Below are positions 13,080 to 26,792 of a stretch of 64,000 nucleotides of DNA, piece after piece. A model generated the notes under the pieces. That model was given only the letters and a program-made list of their open reading frames with translations, was not told the DNA's origin and did no database searches. The stretch spans positions 7,614,105 through 7,678,104 of the forward strand of contig JALGQZ010000013.1 of NCBI GenBank assembly GCA_023105745.1, in the 5' to 3' direction. Positions within the stretch are counted from its first letter, which is position 1; each line of letters starts with the position of its first letter. Position numbers and translations under genes: made by a program. The DNA is from Austropuccinia psidii (Eukaryota > Basidiomycota > Pucciniomycetes > Pucciniales > Sphaerophragmiaceae).

Positions 13080-15230
13080 ATTAGACTCAGGAATTCCACA
13101 AGTGACAGCAGACAAGGAGCTCTGTAAACACACACAGGATGCGCAAATATTAATGGTAACACCAAAAAAGAGGAGGGGATTTTTTCATGGAACACCCACA
13201 AAATTGACAGTTTACATTGAAAACTACAAAAACCCCATGATAATTGACACAGGGGTTAGTTTCTCCATAGTGGCAAAGGAATATCTAAGAAACCAATTCC
13301 CCAAATGAGAAGAGGAACTGATTCAAATTAAAGAATCAAACTTTTAAAGTGCATCAGGGAAAATTAATTCCCTAGGAACAGTTATCAAAGAAATAATCCT
13401 CCCACATACAAAAGGCAATATCAGACTGAAACCTGAGCCTGTAGTCTTAGAATATGCACAAGTAAAAAGAATGTATGGTAAGGACATTTTTAATAGTAAG
13501 AACAGATATATTAGTATAGGAACAAATAAACAAAAAATTTCTCTTTTGACATAAATCACATGACAAATGACAAAATCCTTAAGTAACTATTGGAAGACTC
13601 CAAGCAATCCCAATATGGAACACAGCTAACCAGTAAGATGAAACTCAGCTTACTTATAATATTGAGAAGGCACAGAGAAGCTTTTGAAATGGGGGATGAA
13701 CCCCTAGGAAAAATAAAAGGACATGATATAGCAAGACACTATCCACCTATTCTCAGAAGACCACCATACCCAGCTAGCCTTGGAGACTAGGAAAGAAATT
13801 GAGAAAAACATCAATGAGCTCTTAGAAATGGGGGTAATCAGGAAGAGAGGACACAATGAGATATTAGAAGTCACTAAACCAGTACTGCTAACTGGGCTTG
13901 ATGGCAAATCCAGACTGTGCAGGGACTTCAGAGCCCTGAACAACTACACAAAAGCAGATGGGTGCCCCATGAACTGGATAGACTTTCAAAGGAAAAGTTC
14001 ATACAAAAGATGAACTGGATGAACAGTATTCACCAAAACGGAGTAAAACCAAACTGACTCAAATTAATAAGGATTATATGCCATATGGGCCTATATGAAT
14101 ATACTAGAATGAAATTTGGAATCAAGAATGAACAAGCCCATTTTCAGAGAATGACAGACACCATATTTCAAGAAGATATAAGGGAAGTCTGGATGGTAGC
14201 CAACATTGATGACATTATTGTATACTAAGAAACATGGGAAGACCATGTGAGAAAAATTGACAGAATGATGAGAAAATTCACACAAATAAAAATAAAAATT
14301 TCCCTCAAGAAGTGCAACTTTGGCAAAAAGGAGCTATTGGAACTAGGACACAAAATTTCAGGCTTAATTTTAGCCATAGACCAGAATAAAGTAGCTGAAG
14401 TATTGAAAAAGCCAGTACCCAGAAATATAAAAGAAATGGAATATTTTCTAGGTTTTTCCAGTTACTATAGAAGCCACATCAAAAACTTCTCACATATCAC
14501 TAGTGGCCTATATAGATTATGTTCAAAGGATGTAGTATTTGAGATCATTAATGAAAGGAGGGATGAATTTGAAAAGATCAAACATGAACTGACTTATGCA
14601 CCTGTCTTGATGATGCCTTACTTTGAGGTACCATTCAAACTGTACATAAATGCAGCATGCAGCCAGGGACTAGGCTGAGCACTCTACCAAAGACAATTAG
14701 TGGTTGGGATACCTAAAAAAGGAGTAATATGATACATATAAAGACAGCTAAAAGATTCAGAAGCTAGATAAGGAGCTACCCAAAAAGAATGTCTTTTTCT
14801 GGTATGGTCACTAGAGAAACTTCACTACTACTTACACAGAGATGTATCTGAAACTTACACTGATTGAACAGCATTAAAGTCATTGTTCAATATGAAAACA
14901 CCAAACAGACTCATCTTTAGGTGGAACATAGCTGTACAAGAGTCTAGAAGAAATATCACCATTCTCTACAAAGGTAGGATTTATACAAATGCAGGTGACC
15001 TCATCAGATGGAATTTGCAGAATGCTCAAGAAATTCCAACTTATTATCCAGAAAATGGGGCTAAAAGACTCATACAATACATGGACATAGACAGGAAAAG
15101 AGATTTCAAACTATCAAATTGGGAATTACACAAAAAAAAATTCAGCACAGAGCCTCGAAGAAGACAAAAAAACTTTCCATATTAGGAATTGGCTTTTCAA
15201 ATCTGAATAAAGAGGAAGTGCAGAATTAAT
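13080..15230 (+). pseudogene. pol remnant of element E, truncated before integrase
   Basis: The protease region (about 13100-13300) keeps its active-site triad IIDTG. The RT N-part (13590-14013) has KSRLCRDFRALNNYT. The RT catalytic box (about 14198-14225) reads NIDDIIVY, so the usual Tyr is Asn, and a stop follows at once. The RT/RNase H connection is 14247-14678 and RNase H continues to about 15050 with stops; its NADG-like site reads NAGD. The match to D fades at about 15230 before the integrase zinc domain, so integrase and the 3' LTR are missing. Confidence 0.82.
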
Positions 15231-15766
15231 CAATTGATAAATCATGACAGAGCCTAAAATGATTAACTTTGGAGTCACAGCCACTTCATTTGAAGGGTAC
15301 TACTATTTAAGATATCTATACCTCACAAGAGTAAATTGTAATAGTATGAGGGAGCTTTTCAGTGAAGAAAAGTTCCAATTTATACACCCTTGAGGAATAT
15401 GAGCTCATATGAGCTTTTCAAATCTCCATTAGTGCAAATTAAACTTCATAGGGTCCAAATGTGGTGCTCAAATGTATCAAAGGGCATTCATAGCCTGGTT
15501 TGTGGTTCTGGAACCAAAAATGCTTAATACAGAGTAAAGGAGTTTGAAAATGGACATCTCAGAAGTCTCGGGACCATGATGATGTGTATGAATTTATACA
15601 GAATATCTCTGTGAGCTCATTATTGAGTACAATAAGGATGATTCAGTCCCCATGGATCTCTAATAGAGTCATACAGGGGGTATAAGTTGGTACACATATT
15701 TCACACCTATTAATTGATTGAAAGTTTTGAGACCCAGATATCTCACCAACTCTTTGAGATAAAGGG
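15231..15766. other. Unassigned stretch between E and C
   Basis: No convincing gene. AGGGTCCAAATGTGG at about 15464-15478 looks like the primer-binding-site/LTR-start junction of a minus-strand element, but what follows does not clearly match any LTR in the window. It may be part of an old LTR into which element C jumped. Confidence 0.35.
15762..15766. repeat. Target-site duplication of element C (left copy)
   Basis: AAGGG here and AAGAG at 48354-48358, one mismatch, at the two outer LTR edges of C. This supports the view that all sequence between them is one element plus insertions. Confidence 0.5.
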
Positions 15767-17171
15767 TATAAGATATGAATATCAGTCTTTGATTGAAAAT
15801 GGAGTTCTTGTCCTGTCCTCAAAATTTGTATAAGGTAAAATTAAATTAAAAACAGTAAATTCAAGATTTTCAAGACAAAACACCCAAAAGATCTTTTTTT
15901 AGCTTGGTTAGGATAAAAAAAGTAATATTATGAAGACCCACTGTTTTACCAACAAAAGAAATTTATTTCAAAATACTCTACAAGTGATATTTATGGCTAC
16001 AAAAGAGATTTCTTCTAGAGCAATTTCAATTGGACTTAATTGAGAGATGTATTTCTGGAAATTAATAAGAGAACAGAGTCTCTAAAATGATTTTTATAGA
16101 GAAAACACACCCAAAGGTGACCAGGGTGACAAAGCTAACAGTGATGAAAGATTCTTTAATTACTTATGGAGTGGTCCAAGGGTAAATGTTATGATAAGAG
16201 TTCAAAAAAGTTATTATAATTGTTTTTTCACGTTCTGAGAAGGCTTAAGATTATTTAAAAATGGTGGTTGGAATCTTTGATTTGATTAGTTTAACAGTGT
16301 TTAAGCTAATTATGAAAGGAAAAGATTACAACATGAAGAAAAAAGTGGGGCAAAGAAGACATTCTTTTATAGCCACCAATCCACTTACTTCAAAATTAAA
16401 ATTCACTTTAATAAACTGTGAAGAAAGATTTACAAAAGAAGATCCAATGAGTGCATCATTGAACACTGGATTGGACCAAAAAGGGCAGGTTTTAGGCATT
16501 TTTGTCCCTTGAACCAGCCATTGCTATACAAATACTCGGTTCAAGGAATTCTGAGAAAGTGAGGCTGTGTGTGAGAGACCTTAAAGCCAGTTAAATGTAT
16601 TTTTACTAAGGTTTTTCCAACTTGATGGTTGTTTTATCCTCTTGGAAGCAGTTCAAACTTCTGTGGTTGGTATGAAAACCTCATCATCAATTGAGTCACA
16701 GACCCTATGACTCCATTCCAGGCCAAAGGTGATATACATTTGCATGGAATTGGACCTCCCAAACCCATCTGCAAGGAATTTGGGGGAGTTTGGCACCCTA
16801 GAGGCCATGATTACTTTCCCCCCCAAAATCAATCTTTCCAGTTTCTTTTTTATTCAGTTCCTCATTATTTACTATAAGTAAATTTTACATATGTAATTCA
16901 ATTGAAAAAGTCAAGTACAAAAATTCAATTATCAATTCCGCATATTTGAATTTGAGTTCATTTATGGAATACAAGCACACAATTTGACATTTCAATTGAA
17001 AATACTTCAATTCCACATAGCTTCTGAACTACACACCACACCTCAATTTCAACGCCCAAATTGATGTTTAACACCACATGTGGTGTGAATGACACTATAT
17101 GTTTGAGTATTTGAAGAGTTTCATACAGAAAAAAAATCAAAACATGATTTAAGGTAATTTATATATGGTTC
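15767..17171 (-). repeat. 3' LTR of element C, outer part
   Basis: Starts TATAAGATATGAATATC, aligned with the B LTR start TGTAAGGTGTGGATATG, and follows that LTR to about 17171, where element B interrupts it. The rest of this LTR resumes at 28596. The 83-residue open frame at 16261-16512 lies in a block also present in the LTRs of B and is not supported as a gene. Confidence 0.8.
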
Positions 17172-18979
17172 ATGTAAGGTGTGGATATGAAACTTTGATT
17201 AAAAATCAAGTACTTTGCCTGTCCTCAAGATTTCTATAAGATACAATATGATTAAAAATGCTAAGAATTGAGATTTTTGAGAGAAAACAAACCAATTTTC
17301 ATTATTATTAACTTTAAAAGTATAAAAATATAATATTATAAAGATTAATTGTTTTACCAACAATAAAAATCTATCCAAAAATACTCTAAAATAGATATTT
17401 AAGGCTACAAAACAAATTTCTTCAAGAGCAATTTCAATTGTAATTAATTGAGCAAAGAGATTCAGGAAATTGATATAAGAAAAACGTCTTTCAAAAGATT
17501 ATTATAGAGAATAAATGCCCAAAAGTGATCAGAGTGAATTTGGAAACAAAGTGACAAGGTTAAAAGTGATGAAAGATGCTTTAATTCACTTATGGGGAGG
17601 TTCAAGGGTAAATATGATTATAAAATTTACAAAGAATGATTATAATAATTTTTCATGTGGTCAAAAGGTGGTTGGAATCTTCTATTGATTGGTTTAACAG
17701 TGTTTAAACTAATTATAAAAGGAAAAGATTCTAACATGAAGAGAAAAGTGGGGCAAAGAAGACATTCTTTTCTAGCCACCAATTATCTTACTAGAGAAGT
17801 AAAACTTACTCTTGTCAGCATTGAAAAAACTCCAAAAATAGAAAAGCCAATCATGAGATCATTGAATCCTGGTTTAGACCAAAAAAGGGCTGGTTTTAGC
17901 TATTTTTTGCTATTTTCAGCAATTTTGGACCCTTAAATCAGCTGTTGCTATAGTAATATGGGGTTTTAAACCTTCAAAAAATGTCAGAGTGTGTTTAAGA
18001 GATGTAAAAACCAGTTAAAAATGTTTGTGCTATGATTTATTTAGCTTAAGGGTAGTTTTAACCTCTTGGGAGCAGTTAAAACTGCCCTTGTTGGTATCAA
18101 AACCTCAACATCAATTGAGAAACAGACCCTGTCACTCAATTACCAGCCAAAAGTGATGAGATTTTGTGTGGATTTTGACATCTCACACCTATCAGCAACA
18201 AATTTGAGGGCCTGGTTCCCCCTTAGAGCCAAGATTCCTTTTCCCCCCAGAATCAATATTTCCAATTTATTTTTTCTTTAATTCCGCATCATGTATTTAT
18301 ACTTGTGATTTACATATGTAATTCAATTCAGTTTTTACAGTAAGAAACTGCAATAATTGATACCTCATATGTAAACTAAAGTTCACTTATGTAATACACA
18401 TGCACATTTTGACCTTTCAATTGAAAATACTTCAATTCCTCTCAACTTCCAAGCTACACATAACAACTCAATTTTAACACAAAAATTGATTGTTAACACC
18501 ACATGTGATGAAAATTAAGTTGAGGTTTTGAGGATTTTCAACATTTGTACAGAAAATACTAAAAACTTAATTCAAACTTATTTAGAATTGAGTTACAGAA
18601 ATTTTACCCAGAGGCAACCCCACCTGACTTTTTATGATGAATCCAATGGTAAATAATTTTCATATGTTTATTTATTTGATAAAATGCTATAACAATTTTT
18701 ATTTAACTTTTCTGAAAGATTATTTTAATTTTAATATTTTTGATAAAAATACATTTTTACTTAATTTTTTTCAAGCAAAAATGTATTCTCAAAATTTTAA
18801 ATTTCAAAGTAATTTTTAATTTTAAATTATAATAAAAATTTTGATTTTGTATATAAATATTATATTTATATTTTCATTTTGTAATTGATAATATAAATAA
18901 ATTTATTTTATTTTTAATTGTATCATTGTTTCATTATTTGGGGTCTGTTGGGTATATAAAAATTTGTCCAAGGCTCACA
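17172..18979 (-). repeat. 3' LTR of element B (family 2, 1808 bp)
   Basis: Starts TGTAAGGTGTGG and ends CCAAGGCTCACA, directly before a pyrimidine-rich plus-strand tract (18980-18991) that is the minus-strand polypurine tract. It pairs with 26793-28595. Confidence 0.9.
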
Positions 18980-18991
18980 TTCCCTCCCCCT

Positions 18992-21900
18992 AAAAAAAGA
19001 ATACTACTTTGTAATATTGTTATTTCTAGTGTATCTGAACCTTCTGAGAATTTCAATAGGTTCAAGTATGTACTTTTCTGCCAAATATTCATCTTCACAA
19101 GTTGGGTCACTGTACCTGACAAGGTATTCCCTTACTTTATTGGTTCTTAACTTTCTTTCTTTTACAGCTTTGAAAGTTTTCCTAGTACCAGATGGTTCAA
19201 CAGGAGGTATGTTCTGGGGAGCTTTATTTCTTAAATGAAATATTTCAGCATCACTAGATTTATGTGGCTTCATTGTGCTTACTTGAAATGTAGGATGCTT
19301 ATAACTAAGCTCCTCAGATAATTCTACTTCAACAGCATTTTCTCTATGGGGGGCTTTAATAAAAAAGGTCCTGCAAAGGAGTCTTTGAGCTTTTTACATC
19401 CTTTGATGTTTTTGAAGTTAGTGGTAGATAAAAGTACCAAATATCCCATTTTGAAGTCTGGAATGGCATGTGATTTTTTCCATTTGTCTTTGGCCTATGA
19501 ACCAGTCCTCCATGAACCTTACTGCATGATTTATAGCTTTTTCTAGCATTCCTTTGAAGCTACTAGCAGTGGGATGTATTTCAAAACCTCTTTCCTCAAG
19601 GAATCTTGGGGTAATTTAGGATTCCATCCTTTTTCCAGAAGAGCATGATTTTGATTAGTACTGGCATGAATTGATGTTTTATATTCTGATTCTAGTGCAG
19701 GTAAAGGGTACACCAATCATGGGCAAATCCATCACAATCTTTGAGTTCTAGGCCATATTCACAAACTCTTCTAACCATGTTTTCCAAGGTTTAGACCATT
19801 CTTTCATCTAGAACATAAGTTTGTGGATGGTAAGCTGTAGAGAAGGATAACTTTGTTTCAAACAATTGGTGAAGGCTTTTACACAGTGCTGAGGTAAATT
19901 TGCGACCTCTTTCACTAATGGTGCTTGTAAATATTCCAGTCCATGATAGTACTATATTCCATATCAGAAGAGCTGTATCCATGGTTGTATCATCTTTGTG
20001 ACATGGAAAAAAAATAGGAGTTTTACTGAACCTGTCAAAATTCACTAGGCATCCATTATAGCTTTTATCACCTGCTGGTGGTAGGCCAGTTACCCAATCC
20101 ATATGGACAATTTCCAAAGGTCTTCTGGGTTCTTGGATTTTGATCATATTTCAAAGTCTTTTTCAAGTGTATTTATTTTCCTTTTGACATCTGTCACAGG
20201 TTTTGCAATACTGTGAAACATCTTTTTGCCACATTGGCCACCATATGAAGGTATTGAACTTCTCTCTTGTTCTGTCCTCAGATAGGTGTCCTGAGAATGA
20301 ACTGTCATGACACTCTTTCAGTACAAGATTGATCAAGGATCTGTCCATAACCATCATTACACATGTGTGTTCAGTCCTATGGTAGATTATGCCATCCAGT
20401 AGATGAAATCTCCGTTCATCATATGATTTCTTTAATATTTCATCCAATGCATGTATCAAGGAGTTATCATTGGAGTTTTTTTTAAGTAATTGGGATAGGA
20501 TGGTACAATTCTTATCCTTAGTATAACTGTTTCTCACTTCCTCAAAGAATGTGGCGTTCAGGTCTGTAACACTAATTCCTTCTATTGGGATCTGTGGGGA
20601 AGCTTCTTCTGGTACATAAACAGGCTTTTGAATTTCATTTGGTAATGGGAATATGCTTAGTCCATCTGCATTTTTGTGAATATTGCCATCCTTGTGCACA
20701 ACAGTCATATTACCTCTATACTCTTGTATGGCTGTTTGCCATCTGAGCATGTGCCTTTTGGGTGTTTTCATGTTTAGAAGTGAATTAACAGTGGTAAAAT
20801 CTGTCATTAATTCAAAAAATAATCCTTCAAGAAAGTAATTAAGTTTTTTTCAAGGCCCAAACAAGGCATAAACATTCCATTTGACTTGCCCCATATCTGG
20901 ATTCAGTTGGTTTGATCTACCTACATATGAAAGATATGGGTCCTTTGACAGGTTTGTCATTTATAATCTGTACTTGATTAAGTGCAGATCCCAGTCAATC
21001 TCCTGATGAATAAATGAAAAGCTGAAAGGTAAGCTTAAAATTTTGCATCAGTGAAAGTGGAGAAGTATTTAAAGTTTGTCTTAAAGACTCAAAGACTTTG
21101 ACCCTGTCAATATTAATCTCAAATTCTGTGTCTTTGTCACACAGTTTATAAGGAGGCCTTGCTATGGATGCAAAATAATTAATATTCTGCCTGTAATATC
21201 CTGCAAAACTCAAAAATGACTATATTTCTTTTTTGTTCTGAGGCGTAGGTTTCAGTAGTACTGCTGCAACCTTGTTTTTGTAAATTCCAAGGGATGCGCC
21301 AGATACTACATGTCCCAGAGCTTTGAGTTCTTTAAATAAAAAATGACATTGATTTAAACAAATTTTCATGTTTAAAGATCAAATTCTCCGCAAACCTCTG
21401 GATAATCTGTATATATGTTCCTCCCAAGTCTTAGAACAGACAATGATATCATCAATATAAATGATTAACCATCCTTCTGAATGTTCTTCAGGGAAGATTT
21501 CATTCATCATCCTTTGGAAGTGTGAAGGTGCATTTCTGATACCAAAAGGCATTCTCAAAATTTCGTATACCCCACAGTGAAAAATAACTTTCAAGTATTT
21601 TCTTTCCCTTAATCACTACATTTTGATGAAATCCTTTAAGTGCATCCATAGTACTTATTTACCCTGCTTGAGATATTTAGGTGAGGGAAATTTGGATGTT
21701 TGGTATTGGGTACCTGTCTGGAACAGTGTAAGTGTTCAGAGCTCTAAAGTCCCTAACCATTCTTGATTTTCCATTACGCCATGCCACTATGACTGGTGTA
21801 GTTATTTCTACTTCTTCATTGTGACAAGACTTTCTTATTACCCCAGGTCTAGAAGGTCCTTAATATTGATTTCCAGTGCTCCTCTTGATTTTGGGCTTTC

Positions 21901-22660
21901 TGAATATGCCAGTGTTCTCAAGAGTTGTGGGTGAGGTCACTCAATATTGAGAATAATGTCAACTTCATGACCAAAAATTGCATTTAGTGGCTCTTTATCT
22001 GATGCAAAGGATTCCTTGTGGTCATATAAAAGGGCAGAGAGCACATTTTCATGTTTATCAGTAAAATGAAGACTTATTTCAGCTTCATTCAACTGTTCAG
22101 ACTTGAGCTTTTCTAACTCTAAGCTGACTGATGATACTTTATTTACTGTAATTTTTCTTTTAAAAGGTAAGAAGTTGATTTGTTGACGCTTATGGTCCCC
22201 AATAGTAAAGTATCTGTCCTTATTTTTAGGTAAATCTATTCCATACATGATTAAATAATCATTTCCAAATATAAAATGTGTACTGAAGCAATTTTCCATA
22301 ACCACAAATTAAACAGTTATTATTAAATTTCCATTTATATGTGGAAATATGAAAATAGGCTCAAGTATTCCTAATGATTTAATTGGGTTACTTGCACTGT
22401 TGTATTTTATGCCATAAATTTGTAATAATTGATCTTCAAAATTTGGCACACAATTCTTAAGAAAAGATGACACAAGAGAAGAAGGCTCCTGGGTCAGGTA
22501 AAATCTTAGTGGGTTTGTTGTCAATTACTACTTTTGTTATAGAGGAATTACCAGCTGTATAAAATTTTCCTCTGTTTGGATTGGTTTTCATAAGCTGTGC
22601 ATCTTGAAATTTTGATAAATAAAGTTGAATGTTACTTATTTGTAGCAAATGGGAATAGGA
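18992..22660 (-). pseudogene. pol remnant of element B
   Basis: Blocks from 5' to 3': protease region (22309-22648) whose site reads LPDPGAFFS, so the expected DSG is DPG; pre-RT linker (21937-22305); RT with RMPFGIRNAPSHFQRMMN and an intact IIYIDDIIV catalytic box (21379-21594); RNase H end with NADGLS and integrase zinc domain with [13 protein letters not shown] and CKTCDRC in one 214-residue frame (20163-20807); integrase core (19791-20147) with first Asp intact in HMDWVTGL, second Asp replaced by Glu in ISERGRKFTS, and final Glu intact; a chromodomain-like tail (19004-19273) with REYLVRYS. Several stops and frameshifts separate these blocks. Confidence 0.87.
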
Positions 22661-24876
22661 TTACATTATCTCAAATGTGACATTGATATTTTCTATATCT
22701 TTTGAAGATTCAAAAAATATTGATTATTTATCATCTGAATTATCTTCAATTATATCTTCTTTTTCAAAATCAGGTTCCTTCTCAATTTCAATTTCATTTA
22801 TTTCCCCCCCTTTTGGACATGTATTAGCTAAATGATCTGTGATTTGGAAAATATGGCACTTTCTGATTATATCTTCAGATCTATCCTTCATATTATTATG
22901 GATTTATTTCGGTTTTTTTTCCACAGAATTTTTCCAAGGTGTGTTGGACCTTGTTTTGAGATTCACCCTACTTGAACAAATTCTTGTTCCAGTGGTTATT
23001 TCTACCAGTAAGGTTATAATATCTTCTGCTGAAGATTGTTCAGTAGTCCTGCCTTTCACAGCATGCTCTAAGTCACCTCCACATTGTCTCAGAGTTTTTC
23101 TGTGAATCACAAATTCTGACATGTCAGGATATAATGTTGTTAATCTATCCTTCTTTTGGAAAAATGATAGTAAAGCTTTGTCTTTATAGAAATTAAATTT
23201 GGCAGATTCAAAGGCTGTTTCCACTTTAAATCTCCAAGAATCATTGTACCATTTGTTAATAATTTGGGTTTTCCACCAAGTCCAACTTTGGTGTCAATCT
23301 GCTTGTCTTAATTTGATATACCATGTATGGGTTTATATGGTGAACAAGGTGTTAAGTCTTGCTGTTACCAAACTGTCTGGTAATTCAAAATCTTTAATCA
23401 TGTCAATACCCCTTATGAATTCCATATGGTCATACTCTTCTTCACCACTGAAGTGAGGCCATTCTTTGAGCTTTGGTATTTCTTTCATAAGTGCTTGGCC
23501 CATTGATGGTTCCAAGTTATGGAAAGAAGTGGAAAACTTGTGGGTTGGAATTCCTTGTACCCTAATTCCGATTCAGAGGTGTGGACATTCTTGGAATGGT
23601 GTGCAATAATTGCTCAATATCATTCATTTTACTGGTGCTACACCTTTGGGAATTTCTGAATTCATGTTGGAAACCTTGTACTAAATTCATTACTTCAATT
23701 TTATACATGTCTTCTTTATGTGTCAGTTATTTTCATAATTCTGTCTGTCTAGTATTATCAGAAGTGAATTGCTTCAATCTCATTGTTAATTTTGATACTC
23801 CCTCTTGTGAGGTGTCAAAACACTTTTTAAAGGAAATTCTATGTCTTTACTTCAGTAAATGAATTTGAAATGTCATAAAGGATTTCCTTATTATCTACTT
23901 TGATAATATTTATGACTTGTTTTATTATTGTTTCAATTATGTCATCAATTTTGAATTTTAAATATTTATCTGTTAATTGTTTGATAATAGCAGATTGTGC
24001 ATTTATTTTGTTACCAAATGAAATGTCATTATTGGACATTTTAATTGTTCTTAAAGATTTTTCAAAAAAACACAAGCTTTTCATGTATTTGGCTCAGAAT
24101 TGAGTTTCTTGTCTTAAAATTGTTACAAACTGATGCATTTTTATCAGAAATAGGACTTTTGATGTCATTTATAGCTATGTACAAGTTTGGAATACAATTG
24201 ATAATGTCAGAAATCATTTCTGATATCTTAATCTGGCTTCCCTTTTTTTCTGTAATTCTATCATTGTTCTGGACATCTGAAATACACTTTCCATGGCATC
24301 CCGTTGAATCTTTAAGATTTGGTAGCCCTTAATGTAAGGTTTTGTGGCTGGTGCCTTGCCTTTGCCCTTGTTCTGAGCTTGTGGCTGCTTCTTCACATTT
24401 GAATTTCTGCTGCTGGCTATTGGGGTTGTTTTGGGCACTTGCTTGGGTGGTGGAGGGTTGTTTTTCCTCCATTCTTCTGTTAAAAGCATAATTTTTTTCT
24501 TTTCCATCAATGGATGCCATCCATTGAGTAACTTGCAAGTGCTGGGATGGCCCAGGAATTTTCTCACAGTCAGGTAAGCATTCATGAAGTTTTTACACAG
24601 ATCTGTAAGAATCTGGTACTTTTTGTGCTGCAATGCATTGTTTTAACCCTTCTGGATGGCTTTGTATGTACCCACAGAGGCTTCTTGTGGCATTTTAAGC
24701 TCCGTTTGAAGGTAACACAGTAATATCAGCTTCAGAATGGCATAATTTGGCAATGTGGGTTTCATTTACTGACCCTTGTCCTTCTGAAACTGATTGGCTT
24801 CTGCCATACTCACATCTGTAACCTTTTGGGAGCTACTGGAGGGGTTATAGCTGGCTCCTGATCTGGTTGAAGGCAT
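22661..24876 (-). pseudogene. gag remnant of element B
   Basis: A likely start is the minus-strand ATG at 24876 (MPSTRSGASYN). A basic, proline- and glutamine-rich block with KNNPPPPKQVPK spans 24214-24633. A coiled-coil-like block follows (23839-24084), then the capsid core with LKEWPHFSGEEEYDH (23333-23515) and CGGDLEHAVKG (22904-23224). The zinc knuckle at about 22826-22868 reads CHIFQITDHLANTC: spacing is right but the second Cys is Phe. Stops break the frame in at least five places. Confidence 0.83.
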
Positions 24877-25020
24877 AGGTATGATTAAAAGGCTTAAGCA
24901 TAGTAATTTTACATCAAAAACTCACTATTGGCCAAATTATTTGCTTTCTGAAGGGTATTAATTATTTCCAAGTTGATTAATTCAGAATAAATTGGCTCTG
25001 GTTGGTTAGTCTGGGTAATA
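24877..25020 (-). other. Leader of element B, left of the inserted solo LTR
   Basis: Short untranslated leader. It continues on the other side of the solo LTR at 26469-26771. No gene is visible. Confidence 0.5.
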
Positions 25021-25025
25021 ATAAC

Positions 25026-26463
25026 TATCAGGCTGAGTTTATGATTAAGCTAATAAAGACTAATTACAAGCTTTAACTATGACTGTGAAGTGGGGAATAT
25101 GATTTAGAAAGATTTTTAGATGATAATAAGGGTTGAAAATGAGGTATACAGGGCTTTACTATTGAGTAATAGTGGTGGTGAGCACCATTGAAAGCCCTGG
25201 GTGCAATAATTATCAGTTGGTTTACTATAATAACTACTACAATAACTGATATTATAGCTATAACCTGATTCTTTTCCAAGGGTATAAGTGTTTTTGACAG
25301 TTTTACTATGTCGGAATTTGAGAGCAGGATGAGGAAACCTTTTCTGGTGGAGAAAAGGCCCCTTTTTATCCTAAACCTGGGTGAAAAAGTCCTCTAGACC
25401 TTTTCACAAATATGAAGTGAAGATTTTTCACTTCTAAGGACTGGCTTGTGGTTTTCACAAGGCCTGTATAGCCTGCTTTGGGATCAGATGTGATTTTGAG
25501 ACCCCATCTGGGCAGTTTTCACCAATACAGGGTGAAAATCTTCATCTGGGGACCACATAGCCCTCTTCTGACATGTATTACATGTAGAATGCTGTACAGA
25601 GCCTCTAAAGGACCGTTATATTGACCTCAATATGTGTTATTGAAGTATAAGCAAGTTTCTTTGTCTGTTTGACACCTCACAATCATAATTATGAGATATT
25701 ATCACATGATAATGCTGTATTGGTCTCCCTATGGGACTTTGACCTTAAAACTGCCATAACTTTGTCTGTTTTTGAAATATAAAGCTCAATGTGGGTTCAT
25801 TGTGTAGCCCTGGATGTTTTTTACACAAGGGTACCTCATTTGATATGGCTATCATTTAATGTGGCAAAGTTATGCCATGTACAAGAGTTTTGGTACATAT
25901 GTATGATTTGCTCAAAATCTGTATGGAGCTTGTTTGCCCCATAACCTTTGTTCTAGATGAGATATGGGAAAATAGGTGGCACCATCAGATAGCCCTAGTT
26001 GTTTCCCTTCCAAAAAGACCCCACTTGAGGTATCTCACACTCAAACTGTAGAAGCTAGATGAGAGGTGAATATTTTATTCACCCTTATTTGACCTTATTT
26101 TGGACATAGCTCCTGTAGTTCTGGTACTAGCTCAATTTTTCTAGGACCATTTGATAGCCCTGACTTAGAGCTTCACTTTGAATACCTATTTGATGAAGTT
26201 AAGCCTCGTCCTCTGGATTTCAAATGAGAGGTGAAAAATAAGGTTTATGCTCAGCAACAACTTTGAGCAGGAATAACTTTGTTATTCCTTGTCCTAGGAT
26301 GATGGGACTTATGTCTTTGGAGATAGGTGGGTTTCCTATTTTCTTTGATACCTTTTGAGCTGATTTGGCTCAGCTGCATTTTTTTGTGGTATCTTGGCTT
26401 TACCATTGATTTATTATATTTGGCTGTCATGCTTGCACTCTAGCTTTGAGTCACAGGCTGACA
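25026..26463 (-). repeat. Solo LTR, family 3, inside the leader of B (1438 bp)
   Basis: Matches both LTRs of element D from its start (TATCAGGCTGAG, versus TGTCAGGTTGAG) to its end (GAGTCACAGGCTGACA). It is flanked by a perfect 5-bp duplication, ATAAC, at 25021-25025 and 26464-26468. No internal retrotransposon sequence is attached, so it is a solo LTR left by LTR-LTR recombination. Confidence 0.93.
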
Positions 26464-26771
26464 ATAACAGTACTATTATGCTCAGAATTGACAGTACTTT
26501 CAGGGCTAATGCTGGTTACAGTTGATGCAGTTTTAATTTTTTTCTTTTCTTACCACATTGTCAGACAATAAAATTCATGAAAAAAGCAATGCATTAAGTA
26601 AAAAAAGGTTTTCAAAAAAGAGAAATGAACAAATAAAGCCTCACTTATAATATGAAAAGTTGTTATTTTTTATGAGTTTTTAGATTACAGGTATTTTTTA
26701 TGGGTTTTTTAAATTTCTCAATGTAAGAAAAAAGATTAAAGAATTGGAAAAAAATTATTTCACAGGTAAAA

Positions 26772-26792
26772 TATCATGGCTGGTCCCCCAAA
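26772..26792 (-). promoter_or_regulatory. Putative primer-binding site of element B
   Basis: The minus strand reads TTTGGGGGACCAGCCATGATA next to the LTR, one of five copies of this motif in the window. Confidence 0.58.

Noticed and set aside
10938..13559. Minus-strand open frames of 65-176 residues across element E
   Set aside because: Hydrophobic, Phe/Leu-rich shadows of purine-rich gag-pol sequence on the plus strand; no independent support.
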